DNA from: Mycolicibacterium setense
GTDB lineage: Bacteria; Actinomycetota; Actinomycetes; Mycobacteriales; Mycobacteriaceae
Assembly: GCF_000805385.1 (NCBI RefSeq)
Contig: NZ_JTJW01000007.1
Coordinates: 144,322 to 208,321, forward strand
Direction: 5' to 3'
DNA: 64,000 nt
Every line of letters begins with the position of its first letter. Positions within the stretch are counted from its first letter, which is position 1. The translations under genes were made by a program, and so were the position numbers. Below are positions 24,614-32,707 of this stretch, in pieces. A model generated the notes under the pieces. That model had not been told where the DNA came from. It searched no databases and was given only the letters and a program-made list of their open reading frames with translations.

Positions 24614-26896
24614 ATGGCCACCATCGAAGCCAACGCACAGACCGACTCGTCGTTCGAGAACGATGTCGCGGCCACCCAGGCCTACATCGACAGTCCTCGG
24701 TTCGAGGGCATCACCCGGCTGTATTCGGCGCGTCAGGTCGCCGAGCAGCGCGGCACGATCCCGTCCGACTATCCGGTGGCCCGTGAGGCCGCCGCGGCGT
24801 TCTATCCGTACCTTCGCGAGCTGTTCGCCCAGAAGAAGAGCGTCACCACATTCGGTCCGTATTCGCCGGGCCAGGCGGTGGCGATGAAGCGGATGGGCAT
24901 CGGGGGCATCTATCTGGGCGGCTGGGCGACCTCGGCCAAGGGGTCGATCAGCGAGGATCCAGGGCCCGACCTCGCCAGCTATCCGCTCAGCCAGGTGCCC
25001 GACGAGGCCGCCGGGCTGGTGCGGGCCCTGCTGACCGCCGACCGCAATCAGCAATACCTGCGGCTGCGGATGACGCCCGAACAGCGCAGTACGACGCCCG
25101 TTTACGATTACCGGCCGTTCATCATCGCCGACGCGGATACCGGCCACGGTGGCGATCCGCATGTGCGCAATCTGATCCGCCGCTTCGTCGAGTCCGGGGT
25201 GCCGGGCTATCACATCGAGGATCAGCGTCCCGGCACCAAGAAGTGCGGCCACCAGGGCGGCAAGGTTCTGGTGCCGTCGGATGAACAGATCAAGCGGCTC
25301 AACACCGCCCGGTTCCAGTTGGACATCATGCGGGTGCCCGGCATCATCGTCGCGCGGACCGACGCCGAGGCCGCGAACCTGATCGACAGCCGTGCCGACG
25401 AACGTGATCAACCGTTCCTGCTCGGTGCGACCAACCTGTCGGTGCCGACCTACAAGTCGTGCTTCCTGGCGATGGTGCGCCGGTTCTACGACCTCGGCGT
25501 CACCGATCTCAATGGCCACCTGCTCTATGCGCTGCCCGAAGGTGAGTACGCGACCGCAGAAGCCTGGCTGGAACGCCAGGGCATCGCGAGCACGATCGCC
25601 GAGGCCGCCAAGAGCCACACCGCAGGCGATTCGGTGGATGCCCTGTTCGACAAGGTCGAGTCGGCGTTCGTCGAGGCGTGGCAGAGCGACGCCGGCCTGA
25701 ACACCTACGGCGAGGCCGTCGCCGAACTGCTGGAGTTCCGGGAACGCGAGGGCGAGCCCGCCGCGATGAGTGTCGCCGACTGGCGCACCTTCGCCGCACG
25801 GGCATCGCTGTACTCGGCACAGCAGAAGGCGCACGAACTGGGCGCCGATGTGGCCTGGGACTGTGAGCGCGTCAAGACGCCGGAGGGCTACTACCAGGTC
25901 CGCGGCGGCATACCCTATGCGATCGCGAAGTCGCTGGCGGCCGCACCGTTCGCCGACATCCTGTGGATGGAGACCAAGACCGCGGACCTGGCCGATGCCA
26001 AGCAGTTCGCCGACGCGATTCATGCCGAGTTCCCCGATCAGATGCTGGCCTACAACCTGTCGCCGTCGTTCAACTGGGACACCACCGGCATGACCGATGA
26101 CGAGATGCGGGCCTTCCCTGCCGAACTCGGCAAGATGGGCTTCGTCTTCAACTTCATCACCTATGGCGGCCACCAGGTCGACGGCGTGGCCTGCGAGGAG
26201 TTCGCGACGTCCCTGCAGCAAGAGGGCATGCTGGCGCTCGCCCGGCTGCAACGCAAGATGCGGCTTGTCGAATCTCCCTACCGCACACCGCAAACGCTGG
26301 TCGGCGGGCCACGCAGCGACGCCGCCCTGGCCGCCTCGTCGGGCCGCACCGCAACCACCAAGGCGATGGGCGCAGGCTCCACGCAGCACCAGCATCTGGT
26401 GCAGACCGAGGTGCCCAAGAAGCTGCTCGAGGAGTGGCTGGCGATGTGGGGCGATCATTACAAGATCGGCGAGAACCTTCGGGTGCAGCTCCGGCCGCGC
26501 CGCGCCGGGTCGGACGTGCTCGACCTCGGCATCTACGGCGACGGCGAGGATCCGCTGGCCAACGTCGTCGTCGACCCCATCAAGGACCGGCACGGCCGCA
26601 ACATCCTGACGGTGCGCGATCAGAACACCTTCGCCGAGAAGCTCCGCAAGAAGCGCCTGATGGATCTGATCCACGTGTGGCTGATCCACCGGTTCAAGCC
26701 GGAGATCGTCTACTACGTGACGCCGACAGAGGACAACGTCTACCAGACCGAGAAGATGAAGGCCCACGGCCTGTTCAGCGATGTGTACCAGGAGGTCGGC
26801 GAGATCATCGTGGCCGACGTGAACCAGGCCCGCATCGACGAACTGCTGGCACCGGACCGCGAGGCGCTGGGACGGTTGATCCGCAAGGAGGACTGA
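24614..26896 (+). CDS. aceA: Isocitrate lyase 2 (long form)
   Basis: 760 aa from ATG 24614, about 8 nt after CAGGAG. It splits isocitrate into glyoxylate and succinate (and in mycobacteria probably methylisocitrate), allowing growth on acetate and fatty acids. The catalytic loop KKCGH is at residues 209-213, and DADTGHGGDPHVR binds metal. NLSPSFNW and TLVGGPRSDAALAASSGRT belong to the lyase core. The extra C-terminal domain (about 590-760, WLAMWGDHYKIGENLRVQLR to the end) marks the ICL2 type, in which acetyl-CoA binding there is known to activate the enzyme. It is a monocistronic unit followed by a convergent HNH gene. Confidence 0.95.
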   Translation: MATIEANAQTDSSFENDVAATQAYIDSPRFEGITRLYSARQVAEQRGTIPSDYPVAREAAAAFYPYLRELFAQKKSVTTFGPYSPGQAVAMKRMGIGGIYLGGWATSAKGSISEDPGPDLASYPLSQVPDEAAGLVRALLTADRNQQYLRLRMTPEQRSTTPVYDYRPFIIADADTGHGGDPHVRNLIRRFVESGVPGYHIEDQRPGTKKCGHQGGKVLVPSDEQIKRLNTARFQLDIMRVPGIIVARTDAEAANLIDSRADERDQPFLLGATNLSVPTYKSCFLAMVRRFYDLGVTDLNGHLLYALPEGEYATAEAWLERQGIASTIAEAAKSHTAGDSVDALFDKVESAFVEAWQSDAGLNTYGEAVAELLEFREREGEPAAMSVADWRTFAARASLYSAQQKAHELGADVAWDCERVKTPEGYYQVRGGIPYAIAKSLAAAPFADILWMETKTADLADAKQFADAIHAEFPDQMLAYNLSPSFNWDTTGMTDDEMRAFPAELGKMGFVFNFITYGGHQVDGVACEEFATSLQQEGMLALARLQRKMRLVESPYRTPQTLVGGPRSDAALAASSGRTATTKAMGAGSTQHQHLVQTEVPKKLLEEWLAMWGDHYKIGENLRVQLRPRRAGSDVLDLGIYGDGEDPLANVVVDPIKDRHGRNILTVRDQNTFAEKLRKKRLMDLIHVWLIHRFKPEIVYYVTPTEDNVYQTEKMKAHGLFSDVYQEVGEIIVADVNQARIDELLAPDREALGRLIRKED

Positions 26897-26905
26897 GGCT
26901 TTCAT

Positions 26906-28303
26906 CTAAGGATCGTCTCCGTAGTCTCTTTCAGGAGAGTGGAAGAGGTCTTCGGGATGCCAGTAGTGGTTGGTGCGGTCTTGGCCGGTGTCGAGTAGAG
27001 GTGGCGGGATCCACTCGACGCGACCGTCGTCGCGGATGCGGGTGCGCCAACCTTTGTCGTGGACGAGCCGGTTGCTCTTCGGGCAGGCCAGGGTGAGGTC
27101 GGTGATGTCGGTCAATCCACCTTGGCTGAAGTCTTTTCGGGCGTGGTGAACCTGACTGCGATCCGTGGAGCACGTGCAGCCGGGACGGGTACACCCGCGG
27201 TCGCGGTTGTGCAGCACGAGCCGCTGCCCGGGAGTGGCGACGCGCTTGGCGCGCCCCAGATACAACGGGACCTCCCGGTGATTCTCGTAGACCACGAGGT
27301 AGTGGTGGGCATGGGCGCCCATTCGGATGACATCGCCGATCGGCAGATGGATGCCGCTGGTGGTCAGTCCGGTGCCGGTCCTGCTTTCCAGTTCCCGCAG
27401 CGTCGTGGATACCACGATGGCTACCGGTAGTCCGTTGTGCTCGCCGAGTTCCCGCGAGGTCAGCACGCTGCGGCCCATGGCTACCAGGGCGTCGTGGTTG
27501 CGTTGGGCCGGGGTGCGAGTATCGGATGCAATGGCCTCGGCGGTGGGAGTGCCGGTGGTGCAAGGGTGTTCGTCGGCGGGATTGCACATGCCGGGGGCGC
27601 CGTAGCGCGACAGGATCGGGGCGAGGGTGGCGCGGGCTTCAGGGGTGAGCCGGCCACGGATTTCGCTGGTGCCGTCGGCGTGTTGAGGTCCGATGAAGAT
27701 CTCACCTTGACATTGGCATTCGTCGTCGACGGGTTCGGTGCCGTCCTGGTTGAGCAGAAACGCGATCCGATCAGCACACTGTTTCAGGATTTCTGGACTG
27801 TTGCCGCGGGCGATGCGGGCCAGATCGGTCTCGATCTGGGCGTGGGTAGCCGCATCGAGCGGCACGGGCGGCTTGGCGAAAAACTTGCCGATGATGGCGA
27901 CGTGCTCGGTGTTGATCTCGCCGGCAGCCTGGGCGCCGGAGGTGGCAGGCAACACTGGCGCCAGCGATTCCCCGGTGACAGTGGTACGTGGGCCCAACAT
28001 GGCGGCTTCGGTGATACGGCGTTTGGCATCTTTGGTACTGATGCGCAGCCGGATGGCCAGCACATCGGCCCAGCTTTTCGCGCCGATCTCCACCGGGGTG
28101 GTGCGGGTTTGGATCTCGGCCAACAGGGCGTGGTCGACCGCGGGTGCGCACCGGACTTGGCGTTCGCGGCGGGACTGCAGCTCCAGAAGCTCTGGCAGGC
28201 TCAGGCCCTGATAGTTCAGGGACGCCACATGCGCGCAGGCGGCGTCGTACTCGTCATAGGCAGCCAACACCGTCTCCCGATCAGAGACGGCGTTCGCAAG
28301 CAT
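26906..28303 (-). CDS. 13E12-family protein: DUF222 plus HNH endonuclease domain
   Basis: 465 aa from ATG 28303. The N-terminal DUF222 region (about 1-330) contains ELLELQSRRERQVRCAPAVD and HVAIIGKFFAKPP. The C-terminal HNH fold (about 360-430) has HNRDRGCTRPGCTCS, QVHHARKDFSQGG and LTLACPKSNRLVHDKGW. The family is the REP13E12 type, repeated in mycobacterial genomes and considered mobile-like, though no ends or repeats are visible here. The -10 TAAAAT lies 6 nt before ATG, so the transcript is probably leaderless. A near-match to the mycobacterial SOS box covers the start. Codon use and GC are slightly lower than neighbours. Confidence 0.88.
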   Translation of the reverse strand: MLANAVSDRETVLAAYDEYDAACAHVASLNYQGLSLPELLELQSRRERQVRCAPAVDHALLAEIQTRTTPVEIGAKSWADVLAIRLRISTKDAKRRITEAAMLGPRTTVTGESLAPVLPATSGAQAAGEINTEHVAIIGKFFAKPPVPLDAATHAQIETDLARIARGNSPEILKQCADRIAFLLNQDGTEPVDDECQCQGEIFIGPQHADGTSEIRGRLTPEARATLAPILSRYGAPGMCNPADEHPCTTGTPTAEAIASDTRTPAQRNHDALVAMGRSVLTSRELGEHNGLPVAIVVSTTLRELESRTGTGLTTSGIHLPIGDVIRMGAHAHHYLVVYENHREVPLYLGRAKRVATPGQRLVLHNRDRGCTRPGCTCSTDRSQVHHARKDFSQGGLTDITDLTLACPKSNRLVHDKGWRTRIRDDGRVEWIPPPLLDTGQDRTNHYWHPEDLFHSPERDYGDDP

Positions 28304-28309
28304 GTTCGA
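28294..28309. promoter_or_regulatory. LexA (SOS) box candidate over the HNH gene start
   Basis: Plus-strand TCGCAA-GCAT-GTTCGA matches TCGAAC-N4-GTTCGA at 10 of 12 defined positions. It lies immediately downstream of TAAAAT (28310-28315, minus) and covers the ATG. Some M. tuberculosis 13E12 genes are known LexA targets. Confidence 0.45.
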
Positions 28310-28388
28310 ATTTTATCGCAGATCGCCGTCACCCCGAGCAGTTGTCCACAGCGCAGGATTCATCCACAGATGCTGCTTCACAAGGGAA

Positions 28389-29690
28389 TTAAGCCTTGAC
28401 AGCCCGCCCGGCACTGGCCCGCGCAACGACGGCCGCGATGACGAACCCCCCGAGCGCCGACCAACCCACCACGCCGTCGAGGCCGTTCTTGGCCATCAGG
28501 GTCAACGCGGCCCCGGCGACGCACAACAGCGCGCCGGTGAGCACCGATCGGGCGCCGCTGAGCTGAACCCGGTCATCCCACCATGGCAGCGGGCGGTGCT
28601 CCAGCGGTGACAGCAGCCGGAAGGTAACAGCCATCAGAACGGCGAAAACCGCTGCGCGCAAAGCCAGATGAGCCCAGAAGCCAGGGGCGTGCGGATCGAA
28701 GGCGTCCAGACCGACGGCGTGCAAGCTAAACGCGGCGACGGCGATCACCGGGATGTGCCACAGGTACAGCGTCATCGCTCCCCCGTTGCCGGTCGCGATC
28801 ACGTACCAGACCCGCGGACGGGCAACCCAGCGCCGGATCGGGTTCGCAGCCGCGATGAAAAGGCATGGCATCCAGGTGCATTGCAGTGCCAACAGAAGCG
28901 TCGGCGGTGACACGTTCGACACGTGCTCGGTTCCGGTGACGACGAGGGACACGTCGTAAATGCCGGTGAGAGCGAGGATCACCTGTGCGGTGAAGGCGAT
29001 GACCGCTATCGCCACCGCCCGACGCGCACAGATCAGGTGACGCGCGTAGGCCACCCCGATCACCACGGGAATCAGCCAGACGATGATCAGGTTGGCGGTG
29101 CCCGCCTCGGGTGTGCCGACCGCGAAGCGGATGGCATCCACCACTCCGGCGGCGACGATCAGTCCGGCGACCACCGACGCCAGCGCCCGTCCGCGATGCA
29201 GGCGCATCAGTGCCGGGACGAAGGCGAGCACCATCAGGTAGACACCCAAGAACCACAGCAGCGCCACGCATTCACGCCCGAGTGCCGAGGCGGACGCGGG
29301 ACCCATCGTCGCGCGCACTACGACCAGAACCACCGCCCACACCGCCAGATACCAGAACACGGGCCGGCACAGCCGCTGGGCGCGGGCGAACAACCACCCA
29401 CCCCAGGACCGTTGGGCGTGCCAGCTGTAGGCACCCGCGGCCCCACCGGCCAGGAAGAACAGCGGCATCACCTGCAGCACCCACGTGACCGGGGCCAGCG
29501 CCGGCAGGGCACCGAGAATGTTGCCGACCCGTACACCTCCGGAATCGATGGTGGCCAGCAGCAGGCCGCAGTGCCCGAAGATCACCACGAGTAGGGCACC
29601 CAGGCGCGCGACATCGACCGCGCGGTCGCGGTCCGGCTTGGTCTCGTCGACGACAATGTCCCGGGCCGGCACAGCCTCATGGGTTGGCAT
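28389..29690 (-). CDS. Acyltransferase 3 family membrane protein
   Basis: 433 aa from ATG 29690. About ten membrane helices follow a hydrophilic N-terminus (MPTHEAVPARDIVVDETKPD). The family signature is DRAVDVARLGALLVVIFGH, with the catalytic His at its end, and the Arg/Asp pair of the first helix. The last helices (SVLTGALLCVAGAALTLMA, WSALGGFVIAAVVARAS) lie beyond the usual core. Such enzymes O-acylate sugars, glycolipids or peptidoglycan at the membrane. No glycan genes surround it, so the acceptor cannot be named. It is a single gene. Confidence 0.87.
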   Translation of the reverse strand: MPTHEAVPARDIVVDETKPDRDRAVDVARLGALLVVIFGHCGLLLATIDSGGVRVGNILGALPALAPVTWVLQVMPLFFLAGGAAGAYSWHAQRSWGGWLFARAQRLCRPVFWYLAVWAVVLVVVRATMGPASASALGRECVALLWFLGVYLMVLAFVPALMRLHRGRALASVVAGLIVAAGVVDAIRFAVGTPEAGTANLIIVWLIPVVIGVAYARHLICARRAVAIAVIAFTAQVILALTGIYDVSLVVTGTEHVSNVSPPTLLLALQCTWMPCLFIAAANPIRRWVARPRVWYVIATGNGGAMTLYLWHIPVIAVAAFSLHAVGLDAFDPHAPGFWAHLALRAAVFAVLMAVTFRLLSPLEHRPLPWWDDRVQLSGARSVLTGALLCVAGAALTLMAKNGLDGVVGWSALGGFVIAAVVARASAGRAVKA

Positions 29691-29791
29691 GACCTCAGTC
29701 TGCCGGTCCGGGCACCGTGCCGGGATGGGTAGTACTACGTGATTGTTCGCCCGCTCTGGCGGTTCGTGTCGTGGCCGGTACGCGAGCGCAG

Positions 29792-29797
29792 TAAATT
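29792..29797 (+). promoter_or_regulatory. -10 element TAAATT for a leaderless transcript
   Basis: TAAATT, then six nt, then GTG 29804, with no Shine-Dalgarno sequence. This places transcription and translation starts together. Confidence 0.5.
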
Positions 29798-29803
29798 GCT
29801 GCC

Positions 29804-30445
29804 GTGGGGAAAAGACGGTTGGCCGGCGGCAGGGGCCGGTTGCTGGCGCTCGCGGTCTCGGTCACCGTTGCCGCCGGCATGGTGTACGTCCAGAACAATG
29901 AGTCGAAATGTTGCGCGGAAGTTCCTGCGGCGGCCCCGCCCACAGCCCCGCAACAGCCGGCACAGGCGGCTCCTCAAGCCGAGTTGGTGGCCGCCAGCGC
30001 GCCCGTGATGGCTCGCGACTTCCAGTTCTCCCTGCCGAAGGGCCCGGCACCCGAGGGTGGCCTGCAGGTCAAGACGATCTGGGTGGCCCGCGCCATCGCG
30101 GTGATGTTCCCCGAGATCGCCACCATCGGCGGGTATCGGCAGGATGCGCTGAAGTGGCATCCCAACGGTCTGGCGATCGATGTGATGATCCCGAACTATC
30201 ACTCCGACGACGGCATCGAACTCGGTAACCAGATCGCCGGTTTCGCCTTGGCGAACGCCAAGCGCTGGGGTGTGCTGCATGTGATCTGGCGGCAGGGCTT
30301 CTATCCCGGAATCGGCGCACCGAGTTGGACCGCCGATTACGGGAACGAGACCCTCAACCATTTCGACCACGTTCACATCGCCACCGACGGCGGCGGCTAT
30401 CCCACGGGCCATGAAACATACTTCCTGGGCTCGATGTCGAAATAG
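29804..30445 (+). CDS. Exported protein with conserved WHPNGLAIDVMIPNY / HFDHVHIA motifs (copy 1)
   Basis: 213 aa from GTG 29804. The N-terminus is a signal or anchor (GRLLALAVSVTVAAGMVYV), followed by a Pro/Ala/Gln linker (to about 70). The C-terminal domain (about 75-213) has IATIGGYRQDALKWHPNGLA, IDVMIPNYHSDDGIELGNQI, VIWRQGFYPGIGAPSW and LNHFDHVHIATDGGG. The His and Asp positions recall zinc peptidases of the M15/LAS type or the related 'ARB_07466-like' domain. Hence it may be a peptidoglycan-related enzyme or pseudo-enzyme. It is a paralogue of the gene at 34506. The paired Cys in SKCCAEV is unusual for a mature exported linker. Confidence 0.82.
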   Translation: MGKRRLAGGRGRLLALAVSVTVAAGMVYVQNNESKCCAEVPAAAPPTAPQQPAQAAPQAELVAASAPVMARDFQFSLPKGPAPEGGLQVKTIWVARAIAVMFPEIATIGGYRQDALKWHPNGLAIDVMIPNYHSDDGIELGNQIAGFALANAKRWGVLHVIWRQGFYPGIGAPSWTADYGNETLNHFDHVHIATDGGGYPTGHETYFLGSMSK

Positions 30446-30520
30446 TCATGTCGAAATAGCCCCGTGCTCCAATCCGGCGCCTTCGTCCGGATTCAGCCCG
30501 TCCACACCCGCCGGGTTCCG

Positions 30521-31735
30521 CTAGGCGGCGCTGCTCACGTGGGTCGCAGACTCGCCGATGATGGCCGCGGTGTCGCCGACGATGGTGTGCAGCAGCGCCC
30601 GTTGTTGACCTTCGCCGCGGGCGACCGCGCGATCCATGCCACCGGGTAGTGACATCGCGGTCAGGCTGCGGAACAGGTTGACCGGCAGCTTCAACACCGG
30701 GTACCACGGCGGCATGTAGGCGGGCAGCCCAAGGACGCGCATCGCATTCGGCCCGAGGAATGCGCTGGTGATCGAAAGGTGTTGCGCCCACGCCACGCGG
30801 CGGCGCAGGCGCCGGATGCCGCGGTAATGCCACGACAGCGGGTCTTCGGCCATCGGCACCGACAGTTGCCGCGTGGTCTCATCGGGCACCGCCAGCGCGG
30901 TGGACGTGTGATAGAGCACGCGGATGCTCTCTCGGAAACTCCGCGGCAACCATTCGTCTTCGACCCCGATCAGCCAGCCGACATAGCGGGTCAGGTGTGC
31001 GATGGCGTCGAGTTCGCCTGGGGCAGGAAGGATTCCCATTGCGAGCGAGGCCACCGGCGGTGCGACGAGTGCGCCGACCAACGTCGCGGCCATATCGGTC
31101 TGGTTGACGGGTAGGCCCCACTCGTCGGGGCGCCAGTCGGGCATCGCCGCGACGTGCCGGCGCACGAATGCATGGATCAACCGCACGTGCAAGGTGGACC
31201 GGTATCCGACTCCGTGTCGTTCCAGGCCGCCGTCGGAGATGACGTCCATCGCCCACTGCATCGTCTCGGCGAAGCGCTTGTTGGATCCCTTCTCCAAGGC
31301 ACCCGTCCGCAGCAGGGTCTTGTTGAATCCGGCGAACTGGTAGCCGCCGAGCAGCGACACGTCGCGTGCGATCGACATGCCATCAGAGCCGCCCCGCCGC
31401 AGCGCGCGTTGCGCCTTGCGCAGCTTGTCCCGATCCACCCACTCCGGGACGGCCTCCACGCCGGTGAAGAACTCGCGCAACGGTTCTGGGGCGTCGGGCA
31501 CGTTGTCGATGCCCTCGGCGAGCGCCCTTTCGAACAATGGCCGCATCTGCGCCGGCCCGGCCGACGACATCCACGCGACGAGCCGGTCCATCGGCTCGTC
31601 CCCGACGGTCAGGCGCTCACCGAGCCGACGCCACTGCTCCGAATCGGGTTCGCGGACACCGACCATCATCGCGAACGTCCGCATGGCCCCGGGAACGGCG
31701 AGTGGCCGTGCGGGATGGCGCGCCGGAATGTTCAT
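30521..31735 (-). CDS. DUF2236 (MpaB/Lcp-like oxygenase) protein
   Basis: 404 aa from ATG 31735 with AGGAGG 6 nt upstream. It belongs to the family of MpaB/Lcp-type heme b proteins, some of which (latex-clearing protein) cleave polyisoprene with O2. The core has RDVSLLGGYQFAGFNKTLLRTG (about 124-145) and the heme-site region STLHVRLIHAFVRRHV (about 179-194), whose His is a candidate heme ligand. It also contains GWLIGVEDEWLP. No Tat signal is evident, so this member is probably intracellular. The substrate is unknown. A divergent TetR and a perfect palindrome covering its predicted transcription start imply tight inducible control. Confidence 0.85.
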   Translation of the reverse strand: MNIPARHPARPLAVPGAMRTFAMMVGVREPDSEQWRRLGERLTVGDEPMDRLVAWMSSAGPAQMRPLFERALAEGIDNVPDAPEPLREFFTGVEAVPEWVDRDKLRKAQRALRRGGSDGMSIARDVSLLGGYQFAGFNKTLLRTGALEKGSNKRFAETMQWAMDVISDGGLERHGVGYRSTLHVRLIHAFVRRHVAAMPDWRPDEWGLPVNQTDMAATLVGALVAPPVASLAMGILPAPGELDAIAHLTRYVGWLIGVEDEWLPRSFRESIRVLYHTSTALAVPDETTRQLSVPMAEDPLSWHYRGIRRLRRRVAWAQHLSITSAFLGPNAMRVLGLPAYMPPWYPVLKLPVNLFRSLTAMSLPGGMDRAVARGEGQQRALLHTIVGDTAAIIGESATHVSSAA

Positions 31736-31768
31736 CGGTGACCTCCTGGACCGACCGGCCAGACTCGT

Positions 31769-31786
31769 TGACTACGTACGTAGTCA
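31769..31786. promoter_or_regulatory. Perfect 18-bp palindrome, operator for the TetR/DUF2236 pair
   Basis: TGACTACGTACGTAGTCA is its own reverse complement. It lies just downstream of the minus-strand -10 TAAATT (31788-31793) and upstream of the plus-strand -10 TAGGGT (31803-31808). A dimer bound here would block the DUF2236 promoter and probably the TetR promoter. Confidence 0.8.
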
Positions 31787-31802
31787 GAATTTAGGCTGCG
31801 GG

Positions 31803-31808
31803 TAGGGT
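31803..31808 (+). promoter_or_regulatory. -10 element TAGGGT for leaderless TetR mRNA
   Basis: TAGGGT is followed by 7 nt and ATG 31816. The spacing places the transcript 5' end at the start codon. Confidence 0.5.
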
Positions 31809-31815
31809 GCTGTCA

Positions 31816-32454
31816 ATGAAGCGCGTACAGGTAGTGCGTGGCTACGGCGGCATGAGCGCGGCCGACCGCCGCACCGAACGACGGAGCAAGCTGCTCGCCG
31901 CCGGACGGCAGATCTGGGGCGAATCCGGTATCACCGAGGTGACCGTGCGCGCCGTCTGTACCGCCGCCGGACTGACGTCGCGTTATTTCTACGAGCAGTT
32001 CCCCAGCCGAGACGCTTTGCTGTTCGCCATCTCCGACGATGTGCGGGACGAGTTGCTCACCGCATTGGTCAACGCCGGCGTCGGCGACCCCGGCACCTTG
32101 ACCGACAAATTGCGTTCGGCACTCACCGCGTTCCTCGACATCATCGCGGCCGACCCGCACATCCACCGCATCGCGACCGGCGATGTCAGCAGCGTCGCCG
32201 GCCTGACCGAACACCGCACCCACATCTTGGACATGATCACCGGTCTGATCGTCCAGCACGCGCCCGACGTTCTGCCTGCCACGACACCGAGCCCTCCTCA
32301 ACTCCGGCGCGGCGCACAGTTCATGGTGGGTGGGGTCAATCAGATCATCGAAGCGTGGCTCGCCGATCCGACCGAGTCCACCGAGGAACTCGCCGCCGAG
32401 TGCGCCGATCTCTGTGTCGCCGTGGTGCGCGGCATCACCCGCGGCGGCGACTAG
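31816..32454 (+). CDS. TetR-family regulator
   Basis: 212 aa from ATG 31816 (leaderless context); ATG 31852 is a shorter option. The HTH spans about residues 25-65 (LLAAGRQIWGESGITEVTVR, SRYFYEQFPSRDALL). The C-terminal domain (about 80-212) carries the motif AQFMVGGVNQIIEAWL, seen in TetR proteins that sense fatty-acid-like ligands. Divergent from the DUF2236 gene across a perfect palindrome, it is the obvious repressor of that gene and of itself. The ligand is unknown. Confidence 0.9.
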   Translation: MKRVQVVRGYGGMSAADRRTERRSKLLAAGRQIWGESGITEVTVRAVCTAAGLTSRYFYEQFPSRDALLFAISDDVRDELLTALVNAGVGDPGTLTDKLRSALTAFLDIIAADPHIHRIATGDVSSVAGLTEHRTHILDMITGLIVQHAPDVLPATTPSPPQLRRGAQFMVGGVNQIIEAWLADPTESTEELAAECADLCVAVVRGITRGGD

Positions 32455-32532
32455 CGTGCCGCGCGTGTTTGGCTCGCACCGGGATGGCAATTCTGAAGGT
32501 GATCGGAACACCACCTACAGGGAGGCCCACTG

Positions 32533-32703
32533 ATGAGCCATCCGAATTCGGACGAACCCGAGTCCGATGTCGAGCGAGATAACCACGTGGCCGCATCACG
32601 TGCCGGCCGTGATTCCGACGGCAGCTACGTGGGACGGGCATCCTCGGACGACGACTTCGACAGCGGGCAGACGGGGGCCGAGGCCCGCAGTTCTGACGGC
32701 TGA
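32533..32703 (+). CDS. Small acidic protein, 56 aa
   Basis: It reads MSHPNSDEPESDVERDNHVA, continues through SDGSYVGRASSDDDFDSGQT, and ends SSDG at TGA 32701. A strong AGGGAGG ribosome site lies about 8 nt before ATG 32533. The protein is rich in Asp, Glu, Ser and Gly, has no hydrophobic segment, and is almost certainly disordered. Similar short acidic proteins with 'YVGR' and 'GAEARS' phrases occur in other mycobacteria, to my recollection. It lies 78 bp after the TetR and ends 4 bp before the stop of the convergent amine oxidase gene. Function unknown. Confidence 0.65.
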   Translation: MSHPNSDEPESDVERDNHVAASRAGRDSDGSYVGRASSDDDFDSGQTGAEARSSDG

Positions 32704-32707
32704 GCTG

